A DNA stretch of 33,300 nt from contig MGPQ01000018.1 in assembly GCA_001797465.1 (NCBI GenBank), positions 1-33,300 on the forward strand, read 5' to 3'. Source of the stretch: Deltaproteobacteria bacterium GWB2_55_19 (GTDB lineage Bacteria > Desulfobacterota > GWC2-55-46). Position 1 is the first letter of the stretch, and each line of letters opens with the position of its first letter. Below the pieces are notes generated by a model, which was given only the letters and a program-made list of their open reading frames with translations, ran no database searches and was not told the origin of the DNA. Shown piece by piece: positions 20,641 to 29,969 of the stretch. A program made the position numbers and the translations under genes.

Positions 20641-22160
20641 AGGCCCTCCTTTTTTGGCTCGACATCGAGTTTTGTAATCTCGTCGTTCAGTTCCTTTACC
20701 TTGCGAAGCACAAGCCCTTCGGCTTTTACGATGGCGCGGATTGCCCAGGCATCACCCGTGGATACCGAAGCGCTATGCCGTTCCCACGCAGTCCTCAAGG
20801 CGTCCCGAACATACTTCAGCCACTGGCAGCGGATATCATCGCAATTGCGATCGATAGTGTATTCGCTGAGGATTTCATGAAAGCGGGATTCAAGGGTTGA
20901 CCAGTACCAGGCATTCGCCGGCACCTGCTTTATAAAATTCTTGATATCATCTACAGATGGCTCTCTGTCCCCTCGGCTGAGCAAATCTCGAGCGTATGAT
21001 CTACAGGCTGTCCACAGGGACTTCTGCGCCTCATCAGCGTCAGTGAGAAGCTGCCGAATCTCTGTCCGGATAAAATGATTACCCGCGAGCGCCGCGGGTA
21101 GAGCAAAGCGCTCCATGCGCCAGAAATCCACATTCGCACTCGGCGGATCATATCTAAGTCCGAGCATCAGAATCGATTGCGGCATGGCACCTACTGTTCC
21201 CCCTGCCAATTTAAGAGCATTCTGTATCGTCAGAGGGGCAAGCTCGGTATTGTCCGGGAGTAACGAGTCAAAGTCTCTCCATGTCCCTCGGCCTTCCCTA
21301 AACTGGACAGGCAACCTGCCTTTATTTTTGTCTATCTTATATGGCTGCATCGGATCAGGATTGTTTGAAGAATTCTCGAATCCCTGTCCGGCGACGAACC
21401 TCATAGCCGTAACTTCACCCGAGGGTAGCTCCTCAAGGAGAATCATCCGAGGCTGCCATGTGTAAAGGTCTGCATATCCAGACGCCATCTGCTTTGGAAT
21501 GCCAAGAGGAAGCGCCTTCGGCTCTCGTTCCCATAGCGCCGAATCCCCCCGCATCACATCCCGATTAGGGTAATGAACCAGGTTATAACATAGTGTTTCG
21601 TGGAGATTTATACCCAAGGGAATGCACATCATCGCGTTAGGAGACGGCGAAGGGTAATATCCTCTGCCGCCACTGATTGAAAAAGTCATGGTAGACAGCA
21701 GCCAGCGCGCACATTCTTTAGGCTCCCTCGCACCCTGATTTTTCGTGCCGGTGTGGTCAAAAAGGACCTTGTTGGTTGTCGCGTTGTATTCTGCTGTTAA
21801 TTTCATCCAGGGTTCGATTTCATTTTTGGGGACATTTGTATTTTGCCCAAATGGATATTTCTCATCAAAAAGCCAGAACCTGTTCCTCCACTTTTCCAGA
21901 TAGGCTTCGATCTTTTTGCCCGGCACCCCTGACTTGAACAGCGCCTTGGCCTGCTCGATGTCAGTCGGCCCTTCCAGCGCCCGGTACAGTACCGCGAGCA
22001 GAAAGCGGTGCAGGGCCGCCACAACCAGCAGTGACTGGTCCTCGATCGATACGATCTCCATGGATCTCAGGAGGGTGTCACGGATTCCTATCTCATCTCG
22101 CGTTCCGTCAGAGAATCGCACCGGGATCCATTTCTCGTCAATCAGGTTGAATCGACTCAT
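20637..22160 (-). CDS. cas8e: Cascade large subunit Cas8e (CasA/Cse1)
   Basis: 507 residues, close to E. coli CasA (502). The N-terminus FNLIDEKWIPVRFSDG is the family signature; GGRGYYPSPSPNAMMCIPLGINLHETL and the C-terminal four-helix bundle region follow. It recognises the PAM and recruits Cas3. It overlaps cas3 upstream (ATGA) and cse2 downstream by 4 bp each, which suggests tightly coupled translation. Confidence 0.95.
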   Translation of the reverse strand: MSRFNLIDEKWIPVRFSDGTRDEIGIRDTLLRSMEIVSIEDQSLLVVAALHRFLLAVLYRALEGPTDIEQAKALFKSGVPGKKIEAYLEKWRNRFWLFDEKYPFGQNTNVPKNEIEPWMKLTAEYNATTNKVLFDHTGTKNQGAREPKECARWLLSTMTFSISGGRGYYPSPSPNAMMCIPLGINLHETLCYNLVHYPNRDVMRGDSALWEREPKALPLGIPKQMASGYADLYTWQPRMILLEELPSGEVTAMRFVAGQGFENSSNNPDPMQPYKIDKNKGRLPVQFREGRGTWRDFDSLLPDNTELAPLTIQNALKLAGGTVGAMPQSILMLGLRYDPPSANVDFWRMERFALPAALAGNHFIRTEIRQLLTDADEAQKSLWTACRSYARDLLSRGDREPSVDDIKNFIKQVPANAWYWSTLESRFHEILSEYTIDRNCDDIRCQWLKYVRDALRTAWERHSASVSTGDAWAIRAIVKAEGLVLRKVKELNDEITKLDVEPKKEGL

Positions 22161-24832
22161 TCGGCCTCCTTTGATTCGTACACTATCCCGAGGTCAACAT
22201 CCAGCCGCACCTTGTTATCCAACATCCAGCAGCCCTCCGCGTTCAGCATGAGAGGAAAGCAATTTCTTAAGAGCGCCGATTTTACCCAGCCTTCGGGTAC
22301 CCCCGTAGCCTTAAGTTTCATAACCAAACCCTTTCGAGAAAGGCTCACCGCTCTCAGAAACCACCGTTTTGCCAGAACAAATTCAGGAATCATTTCGCGA
22401 TGAAATTTGTCTTCCGGGAACAATGGAATGGCTATTATTGACTCTTCACCAAGCCTGGTATGCGCCATGATGGTCCGATGCACAAAAGGCTCGTCCTCAT
22501 CATAAAGAACGAATCTCTCCGGCTGGTTCCACGATGCATCATCGGGAAGGCCGATGATCGCCTGGTCAGCTTGCCCCTTAAAGGCCATGGCTTTCCCGTC
22601 CCCAGCCTCCAATGCCTTATCCAGTCGTTCCCTCAAGGATTCCGGCACATCCATATGCTCCTCGTAGACAGCCTGTACCAGGCTGTCTATTTCATCTGGA
22701 AGAGTCATACACTGTCTCTGTCCCTCTCGAAGCAGATACCACGTTCGCAACAGTACGTCTTCACGATACACGGCGCCCCACCATAATGGTTTTCCGAACG
22801 ATGGGGGCTCATCGCCTGCAAGTCCGGCTACCAGGAGAACCGGGTCGGAAACAGCCCGGAAGTCCCTCGCATGACGCCACAGCCGTCCGGCTCGCTGAAG
22901 TACGAGGTCAATGGGCGCAAGATCCGTTACGATAAGGTCAAAATCCAAATCAAGACTCTGCTCCGCCACTTGGGTGGCTATGAGGATCTTCCGGCCAGAC
23001 CGTCTTTCAGTCTTTCCGGACCCGAAGGTCTTCTCTGCATGCTCCTCGCGTTTCTGCCGCCGTTCGCCTGGAAAGCGTGCGTGAAAGAGAAACACTTCCG
23101 TCCCGTCGGAAAGCCGCTTGCCGACACGCTGGCCTTCATACTCTATAGGTTCGCCTTCTGCAAAAAGACAGTAAAGGTCCTGCGCTCGCTGAACCGTATT
23201 GACAAGCGCCAGCCCCATACCGCCATCTGCAAGATGCCCCTCCAATTTAGAATGAATGCTTGACAGGTCCGGCTTGATACCTTTTAACTGCAGGGTAAGT
23301 CGACGCGCCGGATCGGCCTGAAAATGTTTTTGAAACACTTCTGTTCCCTGACAGAAGATGGAAAGACGCGGGTATTCCTCCTCTTTCTCAGGCAGCCCGG
23401 CGTCTACCAAACTTGCCAATTTCCGTCGAAAAGAAGGCGCCAAGGTCGCTGAAAGAAGCACCACTGACGACCCGAGCGCCAACAGCCAGCGTAGCAGGTG
23501 AGACAAAAGAGTGCCCGTGTAGGTATCGTACGCATGTATCTCGTCAAAGACGACTACACGATTGGCCAAGCCCCACAGGCGGACGAAGTTGTGACGCACA
23601 GGCAAGATTGGCAACAGTGCTTGATCTATAGTTCCCACGCCGTATTCCGATAGGAGCGCCCTTTTCTTGTGCGTAAACCATTCCCCGGCGCGGATCTCGC
23701 CGCCCGTTGTAGAATCGTAAATGCCAGAAAAGCGTAAATCCTGGAAGGTTTCATTGAGAAGTGTCGCGCCATGCAATAATTGTAGATCGAGCTTTCGGCC
23801 AATGTCTTGGTCACGCAAAAATCTGAGCGTTCGTTTGAACATGGCATTCCCTGTGGCCTTTGTCGGCAAAGCCACATACAGACCCCGATGCCCGAAACGT
23901 CGCTGCAACTCAAGATGCGCAAAAAAGGCCGCTTCAGTCTTACCCTCTCCCATGGGGGCCTCGATCAATAAAATGGCTGGCCCCTTTACATCCGATAGAG
24001 CGTCGGCAATAGCCTGCTGCAAAGGCCGTGGAGTGAAGTTAAAAACCTGCTTGAATGACCTTGGTCCCTTGGAGAGCGGAGTTCGCGGTTCCCAACCGAT
24101 TGCATCCAAGGCCTGGTCTGACCGGATTCTTCGCTTATTGAACCATCCTTGCAGATCAGCACAGTCCTCTTGGGTGCCAAAGGGAAACCAGTCTTCATTC
24201 GAACCAATCCAATCAGCAAAGCTCGTGAGTCCGGATAACAGCATGAAATCGGGACCGGAAAGAGTTTCTTTATTTGGAATTTTGGACGGCTTTAAAACCT
24301 TCTGTAACGCCTCGACGAGGCGTCTGCGAGCTTGCGCCCAGTCATCAGAACCGATGGCTCGCCTGTCGCCCATAAGGTCATTTAAGATGGTTGGCTTAGC
24401 CCGCTCCCCGTGGTGAGCCCCCACAGCGTCGGCCGCCAACTCCGCTAATTCAATTGGCCAGCCCCTCTCTTTCAGCAACTCCGGCAAGGCGATCTGGCTT
24501 ACGAAAGCGTGATTAATATCGGTATTAGGGCTGCGAGGTAGCAGTAGTTCAGTCAAAGATAGAAGTGCAATGGCCGCCTCCCACTTGCATTGAAAACCCG
24601 GACAGGCCTTCCCCAGATCATGGCAGGCTACCACGAGCAAGAGCCAGGGGCGGGCATCATCCCAGTCCATCCCCAAAATGGCGGCTATTCTAGTGCGAGT
24701 AGATTCAGGTTCACGCGCCAGTATGGCATCGGCGCTGGCGGCGACATCCAGCATATGGAGAATTAGCGGATGCCATCCGGCTGCACCGTTTTTGTCCGTC
24801 TTCGCCCAGAGGGTTACCAATGCCTTATCCAT
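22157..24832 (-). CDS. cas3: CRISPR effector helicase-nuclease Cas3 (HD-DExD, type I-E)
   Basis: About 891 residues with an N-terminal HD nuclease and an SF2 helicase. In the HD domain, WHPLILHMLDVAA supplies a metal-binding histidine, CHDLGK gives H71-D72, and GAHHGER follows. The helicase has EAPMGEGKTEAAFF (Walker A, near residue 290), VVFDEIHAYD (near 430) and QRAGRLWRH (motif VI, near 650). Cas3 is recruited by Cascade and degrades the target strand. The favoured start is the ATG at 24832, which overlaps the exonuclease stop as TGATG; an in-frame ATG at 24856 would add eight residues. Confidence 0.96.
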   Translation of the reverse strand: MDKALVTLWAKTDKNGAAGWHPLILHMLDVAASADAILAREPESTRTRIAAILGMDWDDARPWLLLVVACHDLGKACPGFQCKWEAAIALLSLTELLLPRSPNTDINHAFVSQIALPELLKERGWPIELAELAADAVGAHHGERAKPTILNDLMGDRRAIGSDDWAQARRRLVEALQKVLKPSKIPNKETLSGPDFMLLSGLTSFADWIGSNEDWFPFGTQEDCADLQGWFNKRRIRSDQALDAIGWEPRTPLSKGPRSFKQVFNFTPRPLQQAIADALSDVKGPAILLIEAPMGEGKTEAAFFAHLELQRRFGHRGLYVALPTKATGNAMFKRTLRFLRDQDIGRKLDLQLLHGATLLNETFQDLRFSGIYDSTTGGEIRAGEWFTHKKRALLSEYGVGTIDQALLPILPVRHNFVRLWGLANRVVVFDEIHAYDTYTGTLLSHLLRWLLALGSSVVLLSATLAPSFRRKLASLVDAGLPEKEEEYPRLSIFCQGTEVFQKHFQADPARRLTLQLKGIKPDLSSIHSKLEGHLADGGMGLALVNTVQRAQDLYCLFAEGEPIEYEGQRVGKRLSDGTEVFLFHARFPGERRQKREEHAEKTFGSGKTERRSGRKILIATQVAEQSLDLDFDLIVTDLAPIDLVLQRAGRLWRHARDFRAVSDPVLLVAGLAGDEPPSFGKPLWWGAVYREDVLLRTWYLLREGQRQCMTLPDEIDSLVQAVYEEHMDVPESLRERLDKALEAGDGKAMAFKGQADQAIIGLPDDASWNQPERFVLYDEDEPFVHRTIMAHTRLGEESIIAIPLFPEDKFHREMIPEFVLAKRWFLRAVSLSRKGLVMKLKATGVPEGWVKSALLRNCFPLMLNAEGCWMLDNKVRLDVDLGIVYESKEAE

Positions 24833-25344
24833 CACTCTCGCATCAATTTCATCCATATCTTCGCAACAAGCCTTGCGTCATCAAGAGCTCTATGAATTTT
24901 TATCTTTTCAAAAGGATTTCCGGTCGCATATCTGTAGACGGTTTCCAGCCTGTAGTCCGGCAAGTCCGGGAAAATTTCTCTGCTTATCTTCATGGTGCAA
25001 ATGGCCTTGTTTGTCAGGCACAACCCAAGTCTCGAAAACTCGTATCTGAGAAACTTCATGTCGAAACTTGCATTATGAGAGATCAGGACGCTGCTGGATA
25101 TAAACGACTTGAATTTGTTTAAGACCGCCTCTGAGGCAGGTTGGCCTGTTAACATCTCTATATTTATTCCGTGGATCTTCTGAGCGGCTTTGGAGATAGC
25201 TTTTCCGGGGTTGATGAAGCTGTGAAATTCTTTCTGAGTCAAATCGTTTTCAACCAAAACGGCTCCGACCTCAATAATCCTATCTCCACGTTGAGGGCAT
25301 AAGCCGGTCGTCTCAAGATCAAAAACAACAAACCGTTCGTTCAT
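24832..25344 (-). CDS. DnaQ-type DEDDh 3'-5' exonuclease, first gene of the cas operon
   Basis: 170 residues, one complete RNase T/DnaQ exonuclease domain. Catalytic residues are D9 and E11 (FDLETTG), D95 (SHNASFDMKFL), H151 and D156 (HRALDDA), all intact. It lacks the polymerase-binding tail of Pol III epsilon. Its stop overlaps the cas3 ATG (TGATG), so it is translated as part of the cas operon. DnaQ-like domains are fused to Cas2 in some I-E systems, and DnaQ exonucleases can trim prespacers before integration. A stand-alone copy at the head of the operon is consistent with that role, but the assignment to adaptation is inference from position. Confidence 0.88.
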   Translation of the reverse strand: MNERFVVFDLETTGLCPQRGDRIIEVGAVLVENDLTQKEFHSFINPGKAISKAAQKIHGINIEMLTGQPASEAVLNKFKSFISSSVLISHNASFDMKFLRYEFSRLGLCLTNKAICTMKISREIFPDLPDYRLETVYRYATGNPFEKIKIHRALDDARLVAKIWMKLMRE

Positions 25345-25379
25345 TTGATGTGCACGCTTGTGTGGTCAGTTTTTCTGTC

Positions 25380-25408
25380 AATTTACATCAAATGAGTAGA
25401 TAGGTCAA
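25380..25408 (-). promoter_or_regulatory. candidate sigma-70 promoter of the cas operon
   Basis: Read on the minus strand: TTGACC (25408-25403), 17 bp, TAAATT (25385-25380). A transcript would begin about 30 bp before the exonuclease ATG. It lies between the ISL3 end (25442) and the gene, so it belongs to the cas locus and not to the element. Confidence 0.5.
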
Positions 25409-25453
25409 CTTTTTATGAGGAGTGCATATACTTGTTTATTAGGTCTTCCGGGT

Positions 25454-26740
25454 TTAGTGTGGGTCATTTTGGGCATCCGGGAGGAAAGAAGTGAGCACTT
25501 TAAGGCTGAGGTACTCTTTATCCCTGATGCCGTAAGCCCGTCTCTGAATGACCCGTATCTTGTTGTTTAAGCCCTCCATGAAGCCGAGGGATACTTTGTT
25601 GTCGGGATGGCAGTAGCTTACGATGCCTTCCCAGTGACGTTCGATCATTAAAGCAAATTTGTGAAATGGTTCCAGGCGGCTCCACCGGAGCTGGGACTTC
25701 CAGTTCTCAAAGAACTTCCGCGCCCAAGCTGGGTTGTTATATGACCAGAGAGCGCCAAAAGACTCTTTGAGCAAGTAAGCCTTATGAAGGCGGCTGTTGG
25801 CCTTGAGCAGGAGCCTCAAGGCCCGCCTGCCCTCAAGGTTCAGGTTAGCCCGGTTGGAGAGCAGCGTGTACCGCTGGCCTTTTATGAATCGTCGCTCTTT
25901 CTCATTGACACGTTTGTACTCGCTCCGCCGGACCTTATCCAGGGCGTCTGATAGATGCCGCAGCACGTGGAATTTGTCGAATACGATCTGGGCGTTCGGT
26001 GCATGGTTGTGGGTCGACTTCCTGAAGGCCTTCCACATGTCCATGACGGCAAGCTGGATGCCTTTGGAGGTATCTGGCCCGATTTCCTTGAAGAAGAGGT
26101 CCATGTCCTCTTCCTTGCGGCCTTCTCCGCCCATCCAGATAGGGCGGCCCTGGTCGAGATCGGCCACAACGATTGCATAGGTGTGACCCTTGCGTATGGA
26201 AACTTCGTCGATCCCGATGGCACGGAGGTCCTTGGACGGCGGATGTTTGGCCAGGAGGTTGCGCATATAGTTCTTCTCGATGCGCCGTACCTGATCCCAG
26301 CTCAGCCGGTTCATTTCGGCCACCCTGGCAACGGACATCTCGCGGCACTGACGGCCTATAGCCTGCTCGAATCGCTCGGTGAACCGCCTGGAGGAGGCCA
26401 GCCAGGCAAGGGTCTCCTTCTTCACGGCCTGGCACCTCCGGCAGAACACCCGGCGGTACTCGAATTCAAGGTATATGCGCATGCCGCCGGAGTCGAGGTC
26501 CCTGACCCTATGGGTGCTGCGGTCGTAGAAGCCTCGTTGGGTACGACCGCACGGGCAAGCCGTTTTTTTTGACGGCGCCGGAGAATGATTGTACGGGATC
26601 CAGGGTCTCCGGAAACTTCCTTCAATCGGGAAAGGGCACGGAATCCCGGGAAGCTGTAGAGCGAGCTGAGGGTGGTCTTTGTCTCCATGACCGGGGACAA
26701 TAACCCCTCTAACAAAACGTGTCAAGTTTTCAAAGAACAA
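25454..26740 (-). CDS. ISL3-family DDE transposase
   Basis: 428 residues in the main frame. A zinc-binding part (CPCGRTQRG with C62/C64, and FCRRC with C100/C103) precedes the helix-turn-helix region, and then the DDE catalytic triad: D178 (IGIDEVS), D234 (AVMDMWKAF) and E389 (MEGLNNKIRV). The only start in this frame is a TTG with no Shine-Dalgarno. A second frame opens with ATG at 26688 and encodes METKTTLSSLYSFPGFRA and ILRRRQKK, which looks more like an ISL3 N-terminus. It meets the main frame at an A8 run, so the true protein may need a -1 shift there. Confidence 0.9.
   Translation of the reverse strand: MFFENLTRFVRGVIVPGHGDKDHPQLALQLPGIPCPFPIEGSFRRPWIPYNHSPAPSKKTACPCGRTQRGFYDRSTHRVRDLDSGGMRIYLEFEYRRVFCRRCQAVKKETLAWLASSRRFTERFEQAIGRQCREMSVARVAEMNRLSWDQVRRIEKNYMRNLLAKHPPSKDLRAIGIDEVSIRKGHTYAIVVADLDQGRPIWMGGEGRKEEDMDLFFKEIGPDTSKGIQLAVMDMWKAFRKSTHNHAPNAQIVFDKFHVLRHLSDALDKVRRSEYKRVNEKERRFIKGQRYTLLSNRANLNLEGRRALRLLLKANSRLHKAYLLKESFGALWSYNNPAWARKFFENWKSQLRWSRLEPFHKFALMIERHWEGIVSYCHPDNKVSLGFMEGLNNKIRVIQRRAYGIRDKEYLSLKVLTSFLPDAQNDPH
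26563..26570 (-). other. A8 slippery run in the ISL3 transposase gene, candidate -1 frameshift site
   Basis: The minus strand reads CAA AAA AAA CGG in the frame of METKTT...RRRQKK. Moving one base back gives AAA ACG GCT TGC CCG TGC, which enters the zinc-binding and DDE frame (TACPCGRT). A AAA AAA is a classical slippery heptamer. It may be programmed, or a simple indel in the homopolymer. Confidence 0.45.
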
Positions 26741-26821
26741 AAAGGTCAGAAAAGCCGCTTCAGATGAGGCTGAAGTGCCTCTCCGGAGCTAAAACTGACC
26801 CACAAGAAACTCAGAAGAGCC

Positions 26822-26937
26822 TGTTTTATATAACTATGCTTGCTGAGAATTTTAGCATAGGCCTGCGAATATTCCTTGAGAATGTTTAGCTTTAGCTCTG
26901 TCCAATAGCCGACAACATCGATATCTGTTTCAGACAT
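26822..26937 (-). pseudogene. tcmP: N-terminal 39 codons of a TcmP-like gene, cut by ISL3
   Basis: MSETDIDVVGYWTELKLNILKEY-SQAYAKILSKHSYIKQ resembles the start of three-Cys-motif partner proteins (TcmP), which open with W-[ST]-E-x-K-L-x-I-[IL]-x-x-Y-x-x-A-Y. An AGAGGAG stands upstream of the ATG. After residue 39 the frame enters ISL3 and stops about 24 codons later. No remainder is seen beyond the element. TcmP genes often sit in defence and mobile regions; their biochemical role is not settled. Confidence 0.55.
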
Positions 26938-26962
26938 AAGCTATTTCTTCTCCTCTGAGTAG

Positions 26963-27076
26963 CTACTGTATTTCTTGTTCTTCGGTTCCGTCAATAACTT
27001 CTATCTGTTCCTTCTGTTTATAAATAGCAAATTTACCCAACACCTTCCAATGCCCACCCTTGTCATGACAGGATAC
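26963..27076 (-). pseudogene. C-terminal remnant of an unrecognised small protein
   Basis: Between the helicase stop and tcmP one frame is open for about 37 codons and ends KGGHWKVLGKFAIYKQ, then KEQIEVIDGTEEQEIQ and TAG. Amino-acid use looks like real coding sequence, but there is no ATG and no Shine-Dalgarno; a GTG within it would give only 26 residues. It may be the tail of a gene that once stood between the helicase and tcmP. Confidence 0.3.
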
Positions 27077-27101
27077 TTATTGGAGTGAAGGCCTTGGGGG
27101 A

Positions 27102-29954
27102 TCATGCCAATCTCCACCGTAATGAAAACACGGGCTCCAATGCATGTCTCTGGCGCAACTGTTTCTCAATCCGTCCAATCAGCTCGTCGCGCTGGGCGTC
27201 GATGGCGTCCTGAGCATCGAAGAGTTCCCGGCGTTTACGATTCCGGGCCGTCTCCAGCGCCTTGAGTGACTTCTGCGCTTCAAGCTTGTCGTGAAGCGAA
27301 CCAGCCAGCGCCGCCGTCCGGCGAGCTTCGCGGATTTGCTTATCAAGTTCTTTGATTTCGCGCTCTAACTCCTGTTTGAGGTCGTCAGACCAGCGGTCGA
27401 GCTTGAGGACCTCCTCATCGAAAAACTTGCCGTTGCGTTCCTCAACCTGCCTTATCTTGGTTTGCATCCCGGCTTGGCGGATAGCGGAAAGGTCCGATAC
27501 CGGGTCCATCTGTCGATTCTCGAAATTTACGGGCAGGAGCATCAGTTTGCGGCAGATCTCTTCGTCGAGCGCCTCTCCGGAATCGGTCTGCGCGGCGAAT
27601 ATCAAAAACTCCTCCGTATCCAGAGACTCTACCGTAAGCTTCGATAGTTCGAGCCACCCGGAAAAACCGACGAGAGGTTTTAGGACGCTGATAGTTTGAC
27701 CATACGCGGCATAGTCCAGCCGCACCGACGCGGGTGAAAGTTCGCGGGATAGCGCCTGCTCGATTATATGCGATGCAAGAGGGTGGTCCTGGCGGTAGAA
27801 CGAATCGCCGTTCTTCTCCGCCTCCTTCCAGTCGAGGTGGTACCAGCCTTTCTGGGAGCGGTCACCTGAATAGAGAAAACGCGGCCGCTCTGCCTCGAAC
27901 CGGGCCTCGCCATTCAGTTCCGTGCGTGTCAGTTCCAGCAGGCATCGTTCCCGATTGGAAAGGCTCTCCAGCGTCTTGTCGCGTTTGACGCGCAGGCGTG
28001 CGCTCACGTCTTCGTCAAAGTTTTCCAGCAGTATCTCACGGGTCTGGGCCATACGGGCCTGAATCTGCTCGTCGAGTTCGGCTTGAAGCCTGTCAAACGC
28101 GGCCTTGATCTCCTCGGCGTTGCGGCAGGTCTGGTAGACCTGGGCAATGCGGCGCTCGATGTCCACGCCGGATTCGAGAGCGCCAAGCACCTCGTCACTC
28201 GCCCCGAATACGCCGTCAAATAGCTTGAACTTTTCGCTCAAGAGTTCGAGGACGCGCTGGTCAGCCTCGTTGCGGCGGTTTAAGAAGTTGACGACCACCA
28301 CATCGTGTTTTTGTCCGTAGCGATGGCAACGGCCGATACGTTGCTCGATACGCTGGGGGTTCCAGGGCAGGTCGTAGTTAACGACCAGAGAGCAAAACTG
28401 AAGATTGACGCCCTCTGCTGCTGCTTCGGTGGCGATGAGGATGGTCGCATAATCGCGGAAGTGTTCCACGATGGCGGCCTTCATGTCCACGGGCCGGGAG
28501 CCGATGACCACTTCCTGCCCGGCGTGGCGCTCGCGCCACTGCTCATAGATGGCCTTGGAGTACGGGTCGTTGTTCGAGCCGTTGATCATCGCGAGTTGGT
28601 CATTGTAGCCATTAGCGGAAAGCAGGTCAAAAAGATACTGCTGGGTGCGGCGCGATTCGGTGAAAATGACAGCTTTGCGCTGTGCCCCAAGCTGTTCTGT
28701 CCGCTCGAAGGCAACCTTGAGGGCGGGGATGAGTGCCTCGCCTTTAGCGTTGATGGATATCCTGCGGGCCAGTTCCGCGAAACCGCGCAGTTCTGCCAGC
28801 TCCGCCTTCAGCTTCGCTGGATCAAAAGACATTTTTTCTTGTGGCTTCTCTTCTTCGATTTCCTCTTCCTGCTCCTCCATCTCATCCTGTAGTTCATCCA
28901 GACCTTCCATATCCTCTTCGTCTAAAATGGTTCCGGTTCCCTGCCGGGATGCGAGGTCTTCAAGGCGCTCGACCAGGCGGTCAAGCGTGTTCGAAATGGC
29001 GAAGGTGGACGATGCAAGGAGTTTCCGCAGGACCAGCGTTATGAGCGTGCGCTGGCTGGCGGGAAGGGCAAGCAACCCCTCGCGCTGGAGGTAAACTGAG
29101 ATGTTCTCATAAAGTTCTTGTTCCTCGTCGCCCGGCTGGAAGTCCTGCGTCAGTGGGACGCGCCTCGTGAACGGAATATATTCGGTCACCTGCTTGCGAA
29201 GCGTCCGAATGCAAATCGGGCGGAGCCTATCCCGCAGTTCGGCGTTGCGCATCCGCTCATCCGCGGCTCTGACGAACTGGTCGCGAAACGAAGCCGCGTC
29301 ACCGAATATGTGACCGTCGATGACGCTGGCCAAGCCGTAGAGTTCCATAAGTGAATTCTGGAGCGGCGTAGCCGTGAGCAGGAGCTTCGGCGCTTGCGCG
29401 ACAGCGTCCACGACCTTACGGGCGAGTTTGCTTGACTTGCGGAAGACATTCCTAAGGCGGTGCGCCTCATCCATGACGACCAGGTCCCACAGAATACGAC
29501 TGATCTCCTGTGCCTTTGCCGATGCGAAGTGGTAGGAGCAGACTATCAAACGGTCTGGTATGTCGAATGGGTTGGAGTTCCCGGAATTTTTGAGTTCTTC
29601 GTATACTTTTGAATCGAGAACCGCCGACGGCAGATAGAACTTGGAGTCGAGCTCCTGTTGCCATTGTTTGCGCAAGGTCGCTGGTACGATGAGAATGATG
29701 CGGCGTTTGCGTTCGGCCCACCGTTGGGCGATGACAATGCCAGCCTCAATGGTTTTTCCCAATCCGACTTCATCGGCTAAAACCATTCCACGGGTGAGCG
29801 GCGAGCGAAGGGCAAAAAGGGCCGCGTCCACCTGGTGGGGATTGAGGTCCACGCGAGCACCAGCGATGGAGCGAGATAAAGACTCGATGCTCCCGGTTGC
29901 TCCTCGAAGCGTTAGTTCGTGTGCCCAATACTTGCTGTGAAACGCGGTGGTCAT
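27102..29954 (-). CDS. SNF2/RapA-type helicase, probable defence protein
   Basis: 950 residues, SF2 helicase of the SNF2/HepA group. Walker A is LADEVGLGKTIEAG (from about residue 59), DEAH at 162-165 (VMDEAHRLRN), LLLTATPLQNS follows, and the second RecA lobe has ATEAAAEGVNLQFCSLVVNYDLPWNPQRIEQRIGR and HRYGQ. An acidic segment (EEDMEGLDELQDEMEEQEEE) interrupts the lobes around residue 350, and the C-terminal 130 residues are a charged coiled coil. No nuclease or methylase domain is seen. Stand-alone helicases of this form are common in defence islands, and SNF2 helicases occur in DISARM-like systems. Here it lies between an xre regulator and a tcmP fragment, but none of the DISARM partner genes are present. 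Confidence 0.85.
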   Translation of the reverse strand: MTTAFHSKYWAHELTLRGATGSIESLSRSIAGARVDLNPHQVDAALFALRSPLTRGMVLADEVGLGKTIEAGIVIAQRWAERKRRIILIVPATLRKQWQQELDSKFYLPSAVLDSKVYEELKNSGNSNPFDIPDRLIVCSYHFASAKAQEISRILWDLVVMDEAHRLRNVFRKSSKLARKVVDAVAQAPKLLLTATPLQNSLMELYGLASVIDGHIFGDAASFRDQFVRAADERMRNAELRDRLRPICIRTLRKQVTEYIPFTRRVPLTQDFQPGDEEQELYENISVYLQREGLLALPASQRTLITLVLRKLLASSTFAISNTLDRLVERLEDLASRQGTGTILDEEDMEGLDELQDEMEEQEEEIEEEKPQEKMSFDPAKLKAELAELRGFAELARRISINAKGEALIPALKVAFERTEQLGAQRKAVIFTESRRTQQYLFDLLSANGYNDQLAMINGSNNDPYSKAIYEQWRERHAGQEVVIGSRPVDMKAAIVEHFRDYATILIATEAAAEGVNLQFCSLVVNYDLPWNPQRIEQRIGRCHRYGQKHDVVVVNFLNRRNEADQRVLELLSEKFKLFDGVFGASDEVLGALESGVDIERRIAQVYQTCRNAEEIKAAFDRLQAELDEQIQARMAQTREILLENFDEDVSARLRVKRDKTLESLSNRERCLLELTRTELNGEARFEAERPRFLYSGDRSQKGWYHLDWKEAEKNGDSFYRQDHPLASHIIEQALSRELSPASVRLDYAAYGQTISVLKPLVGFSGWLELSKLTVESLDTEEFLIFAAQTDSGEALDEEICRKLMLLPVNFENRQMDPVSDLSAIRQAGMQTKIRQVEERNGKFFDEEVLKLDRWSDDLKQELEREIKELDKQIREARRTAALAGSLHDKLEAQKSLKALETARNRKRRELFDAQDAIDAQRDELIGRIEKQLRQRHALEPVFSLRWRLA

Positions 29955-29969
29955 TCAGCCGTGCCCTCT

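Larger units (their letters stand above)
25442..26821 (-). mobile_element. ISL3-family insertion sequence, apparently complete, 1,380 bp
   Basis: The left end reads GGTCTTCCGGGTTTAG and TGTGGGTCA, and the right end on the opposite strand reads GGCTCTTCTGAGTTTC and TTGTGGGTCA; both continue with similar TTTT and CCGG segments. These are imperfect inverted repeats of more than 30 bp enclosing one transposase. The right end falls exactly where the coding resemblance of tcmP stops. Flanks TGTTTATT and TGTTTTAT are a possible but imperfect 8-bp target duplication, and the other half of tcmP is missing on the left, so a deletion or rearrangement followed insertion. Confidence 0.85.
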
